Assembly (NCBI GenBank): GCA_002713215.1 | Contig: PAVO01000024.1 | Location: forward strand, 56,900-120,899 | Direction of reading: 5' to 3' | Origin: Crocinitomicaceae bacterium | Lineage (GTDB): Bacteria > Bacteroidota > Bacteroidia > Flavobacteriales_G > Salibacteraceae | Length of the DNA stretch: 64,000 nt | Shown: piece by piece, positions 54,544-63,795 of the stretch | Layout of the letters: each line of letters begins with the position of its first letter | Numbering within the stretch: the first letter of the stretch is position 1 | Made by a program: the position numbers and the translations under genes | The notes under the pieces: generated by a model | Seen by the model: the letters and a program-made list of their open reading frames with translations, nothing else | What the model was told of the DNA's origin: nothing | Databases searched by the model: none

Positions 54544-57500
54544 TTGGCTCGACTTACAGTTTTCTTTTTTTCTTTAATCTTATACCTAAATAGCCATTCG
54601 CAGTCGGTTGATTGGATGCGAAACTTTGAAGGCGGGTTAGTTAACATATATGATTTACAAGCAACAAATGATGACGGTTTTATCATTGTTGGTTCTTTTA
54701 CAGATACGGTTGATTTTGACCTCGACACGTCTTCGTATAAGCTAGTTGGCGATAAGAAGGGAGAATTGTTTCTTGCTCGATATAAATCTGATGCTTCACT
54801 GGTATGGGTAAAGCCAATTGGAAAAGCAACAGATTCAATTTGGATTACCGACCTCCTGATAGATGAACATTTGAATATTTATCTGTTGGGTGGATTTGTA
54901 GACTCAGTTGATTTTGATCTCTCAACAAGTGTCATAACCAAACACGCAGGAACCGTTGCAGATGGATTTTTGGTTAAGTATAACCATAATGCGGCCTATC
55001 AAAACCTGGTTCAGTTTATTGATTTACCACCCAACTTTATTAAACAAAAAAAATCCAAACTACACATAGCTGCCTCAGGTATTGATACCGTGAAAGTTGG
55101 TTCTACCACCTACACTAATCCAAACAAACTTCTTAACAAAGGAATGATCATAGACAGCCTATTTAGTAACCTAAGTTTTATATCATTAGTAAACCGGCTG
55201 GAATTGAGTGATGGCACGCCGGTTATTGTTTCAAGAACTTCAAAGCAAATTTCAATCACTGTTCAGGGACATTGGAGTTTCATCATTCGTGATACTTTCT
55301 CAATGGGGTTGCCGTATTTAGACCCTGTTTTTATTTCTGCAGATGACCTGGTATATATCTCGGGATCTGGTAGAAATTATAATGTAAAAACACCGTTGAG
55401 CAATAAATTCACTTATGTCCGTGGAAGTATTCATTTAGGATCTCATTTTGCCGTGGTATATGATAAAAATGGAGTGGCGCAACCTCGCGCTCATTCAAGT
55501 AGTGGAAACCACTCTGCAAGAGTAAAACATTCCCAATACAACAATTGTCCTGTAAGCACTGTAGTTAACTGGAGTTCTATTTCTAATTTCAACAATTCAA
55601 GCTATTATGTTACAGGAAAAATGCTTTGGGCAAACCATCCAGGTTTTTCTTTATGGAGTAAGGTGTACAGTGGTCCTTCAAGTGTCTACGTTGTTAATCA
55701 GTATGGCGAGCCATATCAACATGTAATTGGAAAAGACACTTTAAAGTTTAAAAACCACAACTTTCACAGTTCTTTTTTGGTAAAGTTTAAAACTGGCTGC
55801 AAGGTATCAACGGAAAAATTTAAAGTTCAGGTCAATGGAAAAATTATTAGTTCTTCTTCCCCTGGATGTGGGACTGGCATTGATACTGAATTCAGAGCAT
55901 GCCTTGGAGACACCTTGTCGTTCGAATTAGATAGTACTTCTACTTATCAGTGGGATAGCCTGGGAAGTAAAAAGAAAACCATAATTGCAACAAATGGTCA
56001 AATCGTAACGGGCTTCAACAAATTAGGTGCGTGCAGCTATTCCGATAATGGCATAAAAATTAAAATTATAACTGACCCGATAATTACCCATGATACCCTA
56101 TTTATTTGCCCTGGTGACAGCATTCTGATACTTGGTTATTTTCAAAAAAACACTGGGGTTTATTTAGATACCACTCGCTTTACTACAGGCAACAAATGTG
56201 ATAGTATAATTGAAATTGTGAATCTGGTCGTTATTTACCCAAAACCGGATGCACTAAATCAGGATACAGTGTATGTGTGCGATACCAATAACACTGGTAA
56301 AATTGGAATAGGCTATCACTGGGGGGAACCTCGGATCTATAACAAATCAGGATGGACTGTAGATACTTTAAAATCCAGTTTAGGCTGTGATAGTATAATT
56401 GACACCTTATTTATTCAAATGACAATTCCGGACTCAACCAAAGATACGATTCATACTTGTGGACCACATAATCTTTTAAATACTTATACAACAAAGAGCG
56501 TTATTCCATTCACGAATCAGCATGGGTGTGATTCCATTGTTGAATTATTAAAGGTAACGCATAAGACGAGTTTTAGCTATACCTACAATTATTATGGATC
56601 AGGAGTAGTTAATTATTGTGGAACATCATTTGGTTTAGGAGGAAATATACATACGTCAAATGGTATTTACAGTGATAAGCTCAAATCAATTCACGGTTGT
56701 GATTCTATATTAAATTATCAGTTATTTCTTCATTCCAATTACAGTTTAACTCTTCCTTCAATAAATGCTTGCGATAGCTTTGTTTGGGCATTCTCCGGTA
56801 AAACCTATTATTCCAGTGGATGGTATTCCCATACTAAACAAATGGCTCCAACCTTTTGGGGGCCTAACGGCTGTGATTCTACGATTCGCGTATACGTAAA
56901 TATATCAAAGTCATTTTACACCCCTGTAACCGATACAATTTCAGCTTGCTATGGCTACGTTTGGCCTACAAATAGAAAAAGATATACAACATCCGGATAT
57001 TATATTGATACAGTAAAAGTCAAAAGTGGTTTATGTGACTCGGTTGTTGCTCTGCAATTAACGATTTCTCCACCAAACCAACCAGTACCAGACACAGTTT
57101 ATACCTGTCCCCCTCATTACTATTGGAATATTAATAAAACCAATTACGCAAAAAGTGGTTTATATGTTGACACGATAAGATCCAACGGATGTGATTCAAT
57201 AATCTCTTTGCAGTTATTTATCAATCCGTTACAACTCCCAAAAACAGATACAGTTGTAGCCTGTTCACCTTTTTATTGGAACAAAACGCGAAAGAATTAC
57301 ACCAAGTCGGGCATATATCGCGACACTATTCGGATTGGGGGTTGCGACAGTATTGTTGAATTGAATTATACTACTGGTGAAAGTGTTAATCAACCGGTTA
57401 AAATTACCAGCTGTAATCAATATACTTGGCTGGCAACAGGTAAATCGTATAATAAAACTGGAACGTATCAAGCTAAATTTAAGAATAGCATGGGCTGTGA

Positions 57501-58623
57501 TTCAATTCGAACACTAGATCTAATTATCAATAGATCAACAACGACTCAGCTATTCGAGAATCATTGCAATTCATACACATGGCCTTTAACAGGAATAACC
57601 TACACCAAAACAGGGCAATATTGGGATACCTTAATCGACCAAAATGGCTGCGATAGTATTTTATCTCTACACCTTTCACTTGACAGAACCCCTGATACAA
57701 TTAGCAACGTTCAATCCTGTAACTCGTTTTACTGGAAGGTAAACAAGAAGTTTTATTACCAATCCGGAACATATGCAGACACTGCTTTAAACAGCAAAGG
57801 CTGTTATGCCATAAACCTATTAAACCTAAGTATTTTACCAACTTATAACGATACCACCATAGTAGGAACCTGTAAAAAATATTACGACTGGCCTGTAACC
57901 CTTCAAAGGATCTTTAAAAGCGGTTTTTATCATAGAAAATTAACCAGTTCAAAGGGATGTGATTCCTTAGTAGTACTTCACCTTAAATTAAATCAAGCTG
58001 TTGTTGATACACAAAATATACGCTCTTGCTGGAGTTATAGCTGGCCACAAACCGGTATAACCTATACCACTAGCGGAGTATATTCGGATTCAATTATTAA
58101 TACAAACGGGTGCGACTCTGTACTTAATATCCAGCTGACTATTGATTCTGTAAATGCAGGCGTAAAACAGTTGAATGATACACTTAAGGCTATGTCACGA
58201 TTGGCATCCTATCAATGGCTTAAATGTGATACAAACTCCTATACGGTAATCTCCGGAGCAACTTCTCAGAGCTTTGTTGCAAAAACTAATGGAGATTATG
58301 CAGTCGAAGTGACGGAAAGCCATTGCATAGACACCTCAACATGCCATAACATAACTGGAATAGGTATTAAATACAACGATTTTGGAAATTCCCTGAAAGT
58401 CTACCCCAACCCTACCTCCGGAAAAGTAAACCTTGTACTGGGCAACGATTATCACGATGTACGTTTAACTATTAGAAACACGCTTGGACAAATCGTATTG
58501 ACCAAATCCTTTGAAGTTGCTTCATCATTAGAAGCTGAAATTCTTGGCGAAAACGGTGTTTATTTTATTGAGTTGACTACCCAGAAAGGAAAAACGGCAA
58601 CCATAAGAATCGTTAAGGAGTAA
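54544..58623 (+). CDS. Giant T9SS type A cargo protein with about 13 Cys-paired repeats
   Basis: A 1359-residue exported protein starting at a TTG (54544): MARLTVFFFSLILYLNSHSQ, a signal peptide. Residues about 20-160 hold SBBP-like propeller units (FDLDTSS, LFLARYKSDASLVW) like those of the preceding protein. A less regular region (about 160-510) follows, then about 13 tandem repeats of about 48-58 residues (515-1204) with consensus C-x(2-4)-Y-x-W...Y-x-x-SG-x-Y-x-D-T...GCDSI-x-x-L-x-L-x-I. A type A sorting domain ends the protein (LKVYPNPTSGKVNLVL to IRIVKE). It is the second of three cargo genes on the same strand, 67 bases after the first. Probably a surface adhesin; paired Cys suggest a rigid disulfide-stapled stalk. 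Confidence 0.88.
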   Translation: MARLTVFFFSLILYLNSHSQSVDWMRNFEGGLVNIYDLQATNDDGFIIVGSFTDTVDFDLDTSSYKLVGDKKGELFLARYKSDASLVWVKPIGKATDSIWITDLLIDEHLNIYLLGGFVDSVDFDLSTSVITKHAGTVADGFLVKYNHNAAYQNLVQFIDLPPNFIKQKKSKLHIAASGIDTVKVGSTTYTNPNKLLNKGMIIDSLFSNLSFISLVNRLELSDGTPVIVSRTSKQISITVQGHWSFIIRDTFSMGLPYLDPVFISADDLVYISGSGRNYNVKTPLSNKFTYVRGSIHLGSHFAVVYDKNGVAQPRAHSSSGNHSARVKHSQYNNCPVSTVVNWSSISNFNNSSYYVTGKMLWANHPGFSLWSKVYSGPSSVYVVNQYGEPYQHVIGKDTLKFKNHNFHSSFLVKFKTGCKVSTEKFKVQVNGKIISSSSPGCGTGIDTEFRACLGDTLSFELDSTSTYQWDSLGSKKKTIIATNGQIVTGFNKLGACSYSDNGIKIKIITDPIITHDTLFICPGDSILILGYFQKNTGVYLDTTRFTTGNKCDSIIEIVNLVVIYPKPDALNQDTVYVCDTNNTGKIGIGYHWGEPRIYNKSGWTVDTLKSSLGCDSIIDTLFIQMTIPDSTKDTIHTCGPHNLLNTYTTKSVIPFTNQHGCDSIVELLKVTHKTSFSYTYNYYGSGVVNYCGTSFGLGGNIHTSNGIYSDKLKSIHGCDSILNYQLFLHSNYSLTLPSINACDSFVWAFSGKTYYSSGWYSHTKQMAPTFWGPNGCDSTIRVYVNISKSFYTPVTDTISACYGYVWPTNRKRYTTSGYYIDTVKVKSGLCDSVVALQLTISPPNQPVPDTVYTCPPHYYWNINKTNYAKSGLYVDTIRSNGCDSIISLQLFINPLQLPKTDTVVACSPFYWNKTRKNYTKSGIYRDTIRIGGCDSIVELNYTTGESVNQPVKITSCNQYTWLATGKSYNKTGTYQAKFKNSMGCDSIRTLDLIINRSTTTQLFENHCNSYTWPLTGITYTKTGQYWDTLIDQNGCDSILSLHLSLDRTPDTISNVQSCNSFYWKVNKKFYYQSGTYADTALNSKGCYAINLLNLSILPTYNDTTIVGTCKKYYDWPVTLQRIFKSGFYHRKLTSSKGCDSLVVLHLKLNQAVVDTQNIRSCWSYSWPQTGITYTTSGVYSDSIINTNGCDSVLNIQLTIDSVNAGVKQLNDTLKAMSRLASYQWLKCDTNSYTVISGATSQSFVAKTNGDYAVEVTESHCIDTSTCHNITGIGIKYNDFGNSLKVYPNPTSGKVNLVLGNDYHDVRLTIRNTLGQIVLTKSFEVASSLEAEILGENGVYFIELTTQKGKTATIRIVKE
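56088..58150 (+). repeat. Long array of Y-x-W...GCDS protein repeats
   Basis: About 13 units within the 1359-residue protein. Units near the 3' end are the most regular (for example CNSYTWPLTGITYTKTG... then GCDSILSLHLSL). One unit has GCYAI instead of GCDSI, keeping the Cys but losing Asp-Ser. Each unit has a Cys before the Y-x-W element and one in GCDS. Confidence 0.82.
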
Positions 58624-58763
58624 ATTAAAACTCCTTCCTCCTCCACTGCCCTTAAGATTACAAATATCTACCAACCACTTAAAAATTAAATTGTAAATAA
58701 CCTTGTAATCTGGCTGCATGTTTAATTAATTCATCAATTTTGTAAATACAATCAATTTATCCA

Positions 58764-61274
58764 ATGAAGACCAAAATGACCTTTTATTCATTTTCACGTT
58801 TCAGTTTTTTAGGTTTACTTTTTTTCTGTCTGTTTTCTTTTTACGGGCATGCTCAAAATGAAACGAATTGGTGGTACTTTGGAAATAATGCAGGCATGCA
58901 CTTTTCTTCCGGGTCCCCAACAGCTGTCTCCAATGGGCTAATCAGAACATTAGAAGGTTGTGCCACCGTATCGGACCCTGCAGGTAGCCTTTTGTTCTAT
59001 ACCGATGGGAGAACGGTTTATAATAGAAATCATGTGCTAATGGCCAATGGTAGTGGATTGCTGGGACATAGTTCGGCAACATCTTCTGCCGTGGTGGTAA
59101 CCAAACCAGGGTCAACAACTCACTATTACATTTTTACGGTTCCGATTGGAGGTAATGCCAATGGATTTAGATACTCTGAGGTTGATATGACTCAAAGTGG
59201 TGGGTTGGGAGCAGTAGTTTCAAGTTCAAAGAACACGTTGCTGCGAACGCCTGTAAGTGAAAACCTAACAGCCGTTTCACATGCCAACGGTGTAGATGTT
59301 TGGGTAATTGTTGTGGGACACAATACAAACACCTACTATTCTTTTTTAGTTACTCCTACAGGTGTATCTACCACTCCGGTTACTACTACAATAGGACCGA
59401 ATACGGTTATTTGGGGATACTTGAGGACTTCAGCTTCAGGAAAAAAAATTGCCATTGCCAATGCCGGAACTCCAAGTACTTCACAGGTAGTAATTTTTGA
59501 TTTTGACAATAGTACAGGAACACTATCCAATCCGATTACAATTAGCACACGTACTGGTCGGCCTTATGGAATTGAATTCTCTCCTGATGAAAGATATATG
59601 TACTACACCAAGTGGTATAGACCCAGTTCCCTGCACCAGGTGAATTTAAAAGCAGGTACATCCGCGCAGATTATTGCCAGCGACACAATCATTCATCAAC
59701 CAACCGGAGTAAATAATTATGGCGCCCTGCAATTGGCTTCTGATGGTAAAATATATATGGCCAATAGCGGGCACGCTTTTCTTGGGGTTATAAACAACCC
59801 TAATGCAAGAGGTACAGCCTGTAATTTTGTCCTGCAAGGGTTTCAGTTAAGCCCCGGAAAGGTGTCTCAAATAGGCTTACCTACCTTCAATCAATCCTTT
59901 CTATTTCCCTCCGGGTTGTTAGTAAGCGATGGCTGTAAGAATGATTACATCCCCGTGGGGTATGGAGATACTTCGAGCCTGGATTCAGTAATTTACAACT
60001 ATGGTGACCCGGCTAGCGGATCTTTCAACATAAGCAGAAACAAACTTGATTCACACAAGTTCTCCTCTACCGGAAAATATGTGGTAACCGCATACATATA
60101 TCGTACACATGGTACCAAGGTACTATTAGATACCCTGGTAGATACAGTAAATATTTATCAAAAACCCGTAGTTGAACTGGGTAATGATACCACCGTTTGT
60201 GCGTTTGATTCAGTGCTTTTACAAACTGCCTCTTCGTACAATTGGTACCAATGGAATACCGATAAAAATACCCGATCCATAATGGCTTCAAAGCAAGGAC
60301 AGTACTGGGTAAGAGCAGGAGAACCCGCCTGCTATGGCACAGACACCATAAATGTAAACTGGATTGAGGTTCAACAACCGAATTTAGGAAACGACACGAC
60401 AGTTTGTGGTTTAGATTCATTTGAACTCAGGCTTGACAAAACTTATGATGCCTATTATTGGAACAACGGACTGAATACACCATCAATCCATGTAAGAAGC
60501 GACGGACGATACAGTGTTGCCGTCGATTCCATAGGTTGTAGAGTTTCCGACACCATTGATGTAAAGATGATAAACCCTACCGGGTTTTCCTTAGGCGAAG
60601 ATCAGTTTCTGTGTAAAGGAAAAACCATTGAGCTTAAATCGTTAGTGAATTACGGAATACTAAACTGGTCTACCGGTCAGAACTCAGAATCCATTATGGT
60701 TTCAGAAGAAGGAGAGTATTCAGCAAATTTTTCCCAAGAAGGCTGTAATTTCAACGACCAAATAACTATTACCGCCCTTGATAGTCCAAAAGTTGTTTTG
60801 ATCAGCGATTCTGTTTTTTGCAAACACTCTGAACTCGAACTCAGGCCCGAAGTGACTAATCACGATAAGCTAATATGGAATGATGGTAGCACAGAAACCA
60901 ATAAATGGATTAATCAACCAGGTTCCTATCAGGTAAGCGCCAGTAACTTTTGTGGAACCTCTTCAAAATCTGTTACACTTGATTGGAAAGATTGCGAGTG
61001 TATCATGACCATTCCGAATGTATTTACTCCCAATGGTGATGGCTATAACGAAACCTTCTACCCCACTTTCAATTGCCCGTTTATCTCTTACAACATGAAG
61101 ATTTATAACCGTTGGGGAAGATTGTTGTTCGAGTCAAGTGACGACAAGGTACATTGGGACGGAACCCGAAAAGGAGAAGCCGTCGCACAAGGGGTGTATA
61201 TCTTTATTTTAAACTACCAATTTGATAGTGATGAAGCTGTTGAAGAAACCGGGCATGTTACCCTGATTCGTTAG
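58764..61274 (+). CDS. T9SS type B (gliding-motility-associated sorting) cargo protein with Ig-like repeats
   Basis: An 836-residue exported protein. Signal peptide about 1-30 (ending GHAQN). Residues about 32-400 form a propeller-like domain (NWWYFGNNAGMHFSS, LLFYTDGRTVYNRNHVLM, ISTRTGRPYGIEFSPDERYMYYTKW). A PKD-like segment (about 400-470) comes next, then four Ig-like repeats each with a Cys pair (LGNDTTVCAFDS, LGNDTTVCGLDS, LGEDQFLCKGKT, ISDSVFCKHSE). The end is a type B sorting domain: IPNVFTPNGDGYNETF...YNRWGRLLFES...WDG...GVYIFIL. Type B cargo are usually anchored differently from type A. Third of three consecutive T9SS cargo genes. Confidence 0.9.
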   Translation: MKTKMTFYSFSRFSFLGLLFFCLFSFYGHAQNETNWWYFGNNAGMHFSSGSPTAVSNGLIRTLEGCATVSDPAGSLLFYTDGRTVYNRNHVLMANGSGLLGHSSATSSAVVVTKPGSTTHYYIFTVPIGGNANGFRYSEVDMTQSGGLGAVVSSSKNTLLRTPVSENLTAVSHANGVDVWVIVVGHNTNTYYSFLVTPTGVSTTPVTTTIGPNTVIWGYLRTSASGKKIAIANAGTPSTSQVVIFDFDNSTGTLSNPITISTRTGRPYGIEFSPDERYMYYTKWYRPSSLHQVNLKAGTSAQIIASDTIIHQPTGVNNYGALQLASDGKIYMANSGHAFLGVINNPNARGTACNFVLQGFQLSPGKVSQIGLPTFNQSFLFPSGLLVSDGCKNDYIPVGYGDTSSLDSVIYNYGDPASGSFNISRNKLDSHKFSSTGKYVVTAYIYRTHGTKVLLDTLVDTVNIYQKPVVELGNDTTVCAFDSVLLQTASSYNWYQWNTDKNTRSIMASKQGQYWVRAGEPACYGTDTINVNWIEVQQPNLGNDTTVCGLDSFELRLDKTYDAYYWNNGLNTPSIHVRSDGRYSVAVDSIGCRVSDTIDVKMINPTGFSLGEDQFLCKGKTIELKSLVNYGILNWSTGQNSESIMVSEEGEYSANFSQEGCNFNDQITITALDSPKVVLISDSVFCKHSELELRPEVTNHDKLIWNDGSTETNKWINQPGSYQVSASNFCGTSSKSVTLDWKDCECIMTIPNVFTPNGDGYNETFYPTFNCPFISYNMKIYNRWGRLLFESSDDKVHWDGTRKGEAVAQGVYIFILNYQFDSDEAVEETGHVTLIR

Positions 61275-61276
61275 GT

Positions 61277-62488
61277 TTAGCTCTTTAACTTCCCGGCAAT
61301 ATAGCCGGTGGTCCAGGCATTTTGAAAATTAAAACCTCCGGTTACGCCATCAACATCCAATACCTCACCAGCAAAATACAAATGAGCCACTACCCTACTC
61401 TGCATCGTGTTCGGGTTAACATCTGCCAGGGAAATTCCACCGCATGTTACAAACTCTTCCTTAAAGGTAGTTTTACCACTTACCTGGTATTCATCGTTCA
61501 ATAGGACATTAATGATTCTATTAATTTTCTTTTTACTCAATTCGCCGCATACCTGATTGGGATTGAGCTCCAGCTTATCCAATAAAAAAGCCCATAATCG
61601 TTTGGGAATACCCTCCATTTTCAGGTTAGTCAATTTGGTATTTCGGTTGCCTTCCAATATAGAACTAAGGTTCCGTCGTAAGAATTCCTCGGAAGCAGCA
61701 TTCATCCAGTTGACCTGAATTCGAAAGTTGTAATTCTTTTCTGCTAATTCTTTTGCTCCAAAAGCAGATAACTTCAAAACCGCAGGTCCACTCATCCCCC
61801 AGTGGGTAATTAGCAGTGGCCCTTCAGCCAATAATTTACTTCCCTGAATCTTTACCCTAACTTGCGGTGCAACCGTTCCCATTAGCTTCTTTACGGGCTC
61901 TTGTGGCATATTGAAGGTAAACAGCGATGGAACGGGTGGCTCGATATGGTGCCCCAATTGTTTTAACCAATTGAAGCCCTCCAGTTTTGGCGCCCCACCT
62001 GTTGCAACAATCAGTTTATCTACTACGATTGTGTTTCCCAGTCCAAAATCGAGCTGAAAACCATTTTCCAATAGAACGATGCCGGCGATTGACGATTGTT
62101 TCTTTATGGCAATTCCCAGTCTTTCCGTTTCTCCAATGAGGCAATCTATAATGGTTTGCGAAGAATCCGATTGAGGAAACATACGGCCATCTTTCTCCGT
62201 TTTAAGGGCTATTCCCCTTTCCTCAAACCAATTAACCGTATGCTGCGTGTTAAATTGAGAAAAGGCCTTCTTTAGAAACCGACTACCCCTTGGATAAAAC
62301 TTAACCAATTCACCGATTTGAAAACAAGCATGAGTAACATTACATCTTCCACCCCCACTTACTTTTACTTTGGAAAGGACTTTGGTAGATTTTTCGTAAA
62401 TTATTACCCGGGCATCAGGAAAGTTTTCTTTAGCAGCAATGGCCGCAAAAAAACCAGCTGCTCCTGCTCCAATTACAGCAACCTTCAT
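61277..62488 (-). CDS. NAD(P)/FAD-dependent oxidoreductase, HI0933/YhiN family
   Basis: A 403-residue flavoprotein. VIGAGAAGFFAAIAA (4-18) is the FAD dinucleotide-binding motif, VSGGGRCNVTHA (44-55) is the family signature, and DVDGVTGGFNFQNAWTTGYIAGK near the end is diagnostic of YhiN/BaiN-type proteins. The physiological reaction in this phylum is unknown; the BaiN label (bile-acid metabolism) used for some relatives should not be assumed. Its ATG shares one base with the stop of the GreA-like gene (TAATG). Confidence 0.92.
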   Translation of the reverse strand: MKVAVIGAGAAGFFAAIAAKENFPDARVIIYEKSTKVLSKVKVSGGGRCNVTHACFQIGELVKFYPRGSRFLKKAFSQFNTQHTVNWFEERGIALKTEKDGRMFPQSDSSQTIIDCLIGETERLGIAIKKQSSIAGIVLLENGFQLDFGLGNTIVVDKLIVATGGAPKLEGFNWLKQLGHHIEPPVPSLFTFNMPQEPVKKLMGTVAPQVRVKIQGSKLLAEGPLLITHWGMSGPAVLKLSAFGAKELAEKNYNFRIQVNWMNAASEEFLRRNLSSILEGNRNTKLTNLKMEGIPKRLWAFLLDKLELNPNQVCGELSKKKINRIINVLLNDEYQVSGKTTFKEEFVTCGGISLADVNPNTMQSRVVAHLYFAGEVLDVDGVTGGFNFQNAWTTGYIAGKLKS

Positions 62489-62955
62489 TATCGTAATTCA
62501 AGAATTTCTACATGCTGCCCATTAAAAAGGAAGTGCTCACCCTGGTTTTTCCCTTTCATAGCCTGGCCCAAAGGAGATGCCATTGAAATAGCGAATATGG
62601 AATGTCCCTTCACTTTTATTTCTCCCAATGACACACCAATAAATACAAGCATGGAATTGGTTCTTACCAGGCACCCCAACTCTACCTGCTTAGATGTTAA
62701 TTGTGGATTTATGGAATCGATGGCCTGCTGTAATTTATTTAATTGGTGAATTTGCTTGCTCAGATTTTCCTGAGCCAGTTGAGCCATAGCTCTACCCGTT
62801 TCGTGTTTATCTCCCACCGAGCTTTTAGATGCTTCATTGCCCGAATCCAAAGCCGATTTCATTTCAGCTTCCAACACCCCTTTTTTATCAAGAATAACCT
62901 GACAACAGGTATTGTAAACCTGTTTTTTAAAATCGGCAGAAAGGGAAAAAGACAT
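62488..62955 (-). CDS. GreA/GreB C-terminal-domain-like protein
   Basis: A 155-residue protein: a charged helical N-terminal part (1-80, KKGVLEAEMKSALDSGNEASKSSVGDKHETG) and a small beta domain whose end, SMASPLGQAMKGKNQGEHFLFNGQHVEILEL, matches the FKBP-like C-terminal domain of GreA/GreB transcript-cleavage factors (SPLA-x-AL-x-GK-x-x-GD). The acidic tip of the coiled-coil that activates RNA polymerase is not clear, so it may bind polymerase without cleavage activity. Both ends overlap neighbours by one base, so it is part of a coupled leftward operon. Confidence 0.72.
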   Translation of the reverse strand: MSFSLSADFKKQVYNTCCQVILDKKGVLEAEMKSALDSGNEASKSSVGDKHETGRAMAQLAQENLSKQIHQLNKLQQAIDSINPQLTSKQVELGCLVRTNSMLVFIGVSLGEIKVKGHSIFAISMASPLGQAMKGKNQGEHFLFNGQHVEILELR

Positions 62956-63299
62956 TACTTCTTTTTCTTCTTAGGCTTCTTTGTTTTTAGCGCTATTTCC
63001 CAGGCCTTTATTGCCCATTCCTTTAGCGTGGCCGGATCATCCATAATTTCCTGAGGAACTTCGTAATAAGGCATTTTCATTTTCTTACCCGGAATTTCAT
63101 GTTCCTTTTTGCCGTATTTAGCGTAATCGGGTGCCGTGGTTTCATCACCTTTCAAGCGAAAAGCACCGTGCATGATTGCTCCAAACATAACGCCATCCCG
63201 AAAGAAACCTAACCCTCCAAACATGCTTTTTGCCTGATATTCACCAAAAGGTTCTAATTGCTGTTCGATATAAGCTTGATATTCTGCATCTACTGCCAT
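62955..63299 (-). CDS. TfoX/Sxy N-terminal-domain family protein
   Basis: A 114-residue protein. KSMFGGLGFFRDGVMFGAIMHGAFRLKGDE (about 24-53) is the TfoX_N signature (M-F-G-G-x-G-x-F..G..F..). The C-terminal TfoX domain is absent, replaced by a lysine-rich tail (TKKPKKKKK). In gammaproteobacteria full-length TfoX controls competence; single-domain forms like this are widespread and their role is unclear. The stop overlaps the next ATG by one base. Confidence 0.88.
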   Translation of the reverse strand: MAVDAEYQAYIEQQLEPFGEYQAKSMFGGLGFFRDGVMFGAIMHGAFRLKGDETTAPDYAKYGKKEHEIPGKKMKMPYYEVPQEIMDDPATLKEWAIKAWEIALKTKKPKKKKK

Positions 63300-63318
63300 A
63301 ACTCTATTTTGTATTAAT

Positions 63319-63795
63319 CTATGAAACCAGGGCCATACTCAGGGCCTTAAATAGCTTTCCATCAGAAACCAGACAACCTTGCCGGGTCATCAAAAAAAGC
63401 TCCTCTTCCCTAACTCCTTCGTATTCTTTTTCAGAAGTAAACACCTGTAAACCCTTAGGCGGATTGGTCATCGCCTGCATAAGTCCCTCCTGGCTAGTAA
63501 AATCAATATCTAAATCCGGATCAGCCTGCATGGCAACCAATATCATTTTCTTATCCAGACACTGATAACATCTAACTTCCCTGGTTTTTCTCAATTCAAG
63601 GAATTTAATTTTACGCATACTTCCTTCGAAAATCACATCGCTAAAAGATGCAATAACCTTAACTGCTTCTTTAGGTTTTTCTTCCTTTAGTGCTTGCCAG
63701 TCAGGCGCAGTAATTCCGTTTACAACCAAAAAATCAATGAATTCCTTTTCAAATTCCATCAATTCTTCATGGGTAAGCAATCTGTATTTGGGCAT
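63319..63795 (-). CDS. Conserved Bacteroidota protein (DUF6495-like)
   Basis: A 158-residue cytoplasmic protein beginning MPKYRLLTHEELMEFEKEFIDFLVVNGI. From memory this resembles the Bacteroidota family DUF6495; I cannot confirm the number. FLELRKTREVRCYQCLDKKMILVAM has a CxxC that could bind metal, and the C-terminal REEELFLMTRQGCLVSDGKLFKAL is hydrophobic and probably beta/alpha. Head of a leftward operon with TfoX-N, GreA-like and YhiN genes (19-base gap to the next). Function unknown. Confidence 0.72.
   Translation of the reverse strand: MPKYRLLTHEELMEFEKEFIDFLVVNGITAPDWQALKEEKPKEAVKVIASFSDVIFEGSMRKIKFLELRKTREVRCYQCLDKKMILVAMQADPDLDIDFTSQEGLMQAMTNPPKGLQVFTSEKEYEGVREEELFLMTRQGCLVSDGKLFKALSMALVS

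Noticed and set aside
56088..58150. Repeat array resembling CRISPR or a tandem DNA repeat
   Set aside because: The periodicity is at protein level (about 150 bases) with diverged DNA, and the region is one open frame; there are no short identical repeats with spacers.
58655..58711. Inverted repeat AGATTACAA / TTGTAATCT between cargo genes
   Set aside because: Nine-base arms 39 bases apart in AT-rich DNA with no T-run; likely chance.
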